Below are positions 31,122 through 31,385 of a DNA stretch of 31,385 nucleotides, piece after piece. The stretch covers positions 1 through 31,385 of the forward strand of contig JAZSFF010000054.1 in NCBI GenBank assembly GCA_045532055.1, read 5' to 3'. Source of the DNA: SIG440 sp045532055 (GTDB lineage Bacteria > Bacillota > Clostridia > Monoglobales > Monoglobaceae). Position 1 is the first letter of the stretch; each line of letters starts with the position of its first letter. Under the pieces are notes generated by a model that saw only the letters and a list, made by a program, of their open reading frames with translations, had not been told where the DNA came from and made no database searches. A program made the translations under genes and the position numbers.

Positions 31122-31385
31122 TCAATCATTATATGTAAATCCACTGTAAATATCAGCAAAAAGATTCCACAATTCTCTGTCAACACCATTTTTTGAATCT
31201 TTGTTATACCGTTTGGCAAGGTCATCAACGGCACGTTTTGTATCCTCATCATACACGCCGGTAATCTTTGCCGTATGAACATTTCCAAAAATTCTCCCTA
31301 ATCGCCTGAGTATAACCTGAAGTACATAAATTTCATCAAGCCTGTCGCCCTCTTTAAAGCTGGGAATGTCTGTGGGATAAACAAA
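31122..31385 (-). CDS. C-terminal part of a peptidoglycan-binding-domain protein
   Basis: The last 87 codons of a gene whose start lies beyond the window. The frame is open from the window edge to TGA at 31122-31124. It begins with PTDIPSFKEGDRLDEIYVLQ and contains ITGVYDEDTKRAVDDLAKRY and GVDRELWNLFADIYSGF, the pattern of a PG_binding_1-like three-helix repeat (GVYDxxTxxAV...G.VDxxTW). Such repeats anchor clostridial wall or spore-cortex hydrolases. The catalytic part, if any, is outside the window. Confidence 0.7.
   Translation of the reverse strand, partial: FVYPTDIPSFKEGDRLDEIYVLQVILRRLGRIFGNVHTAKITGVYDEDTKRAVDDLAKRYNKDSKNGVDRELWNLFADIYSGFTYND

Overview
The window reads as chromosomal DNA of a low-to-moderate GC, Gram-positive anaerobe of the class Clostridia. 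Grounds for this are: the gene order rimP-nusA-rnpM-ylxQ-infB-rbfA-nrnA-truB-ribF; the infC-rpmI-rplT operon behind an attenuator-like leader; nrdR; the greA-lysS pair; strong AGGAGG-type ribosome binding sites on most genes; near-consensus sigma-A promoters; and a YhcN/YlaJ-like protein of the kind found in spore formers. I cannot name a genus. I see no rRNA, tRNA, CRISPR array, insertion sequence or prophage. Only three genes lie on the + strand.

Region 1 (1-4742, - strand) is a cell-surface module. A cupin protein and a proline/lysine-rich lipoprotein lie upstream of an MBOAT O-acyltransferase (AlgI/PatA type) and a membrane-anchored DHHW (AlgJ/AlgX type) partner, followed by a YgjV-family membrane protein. 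MBOAT plus DHHW is the usual pair for moving acetyl groups across the membrane onto an extracellular polymer. A divergent PHP-domain hydrolase (4743-5447, +) closes this part.

Region 2 (5477-13063, - strand) is the translation/transcription operon from rimP to ribF. It starts at a consensus promoter (13135-13163) followed by a leader hairpin just before the rimP ribosome binding site, a layout that fits attenuation. Upstream lie nrdR, whose promoter carries a NrdR-box-like palindrome, a YhcN/YlaJ-like secreted protein and a divergent DUF378 protein.

Region 3 (14558-25649, - strand) holds greA-lysS-unknown. Upstream of it is a cell-envelope cluster: a PucR/CdaR-type regulator, ftsE, ftsX, a coiled-coil M23 endopeptidase, an S41 C-terminal processing protease and an unknown 247-residue protein. 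FtsEX with a coiled-coil M23 enzyme is the known arrangement for divisome control of peptidoglycan hydrolysis. Further upstream, an ECF-transporter-like S component, a SPOUT rRNA/tRNA methyltransferase, dprA and topA form one closely packed operon.

Region 4 (28461-31385) holds infC-rpmI-rplT with a terminator in its leader, a divergent four-helix membrane protein of unknown role, trmB, and the C-terminal end of a peptidoglycan-binding protein cut by the window edge. The points most worth a second look are the probable AUA start codon of infC, three promoters whose -35 hexamer contains the TGA stop of the gene before, the NrdR box on nrdR, and the leader hairpins before rimP and infC.
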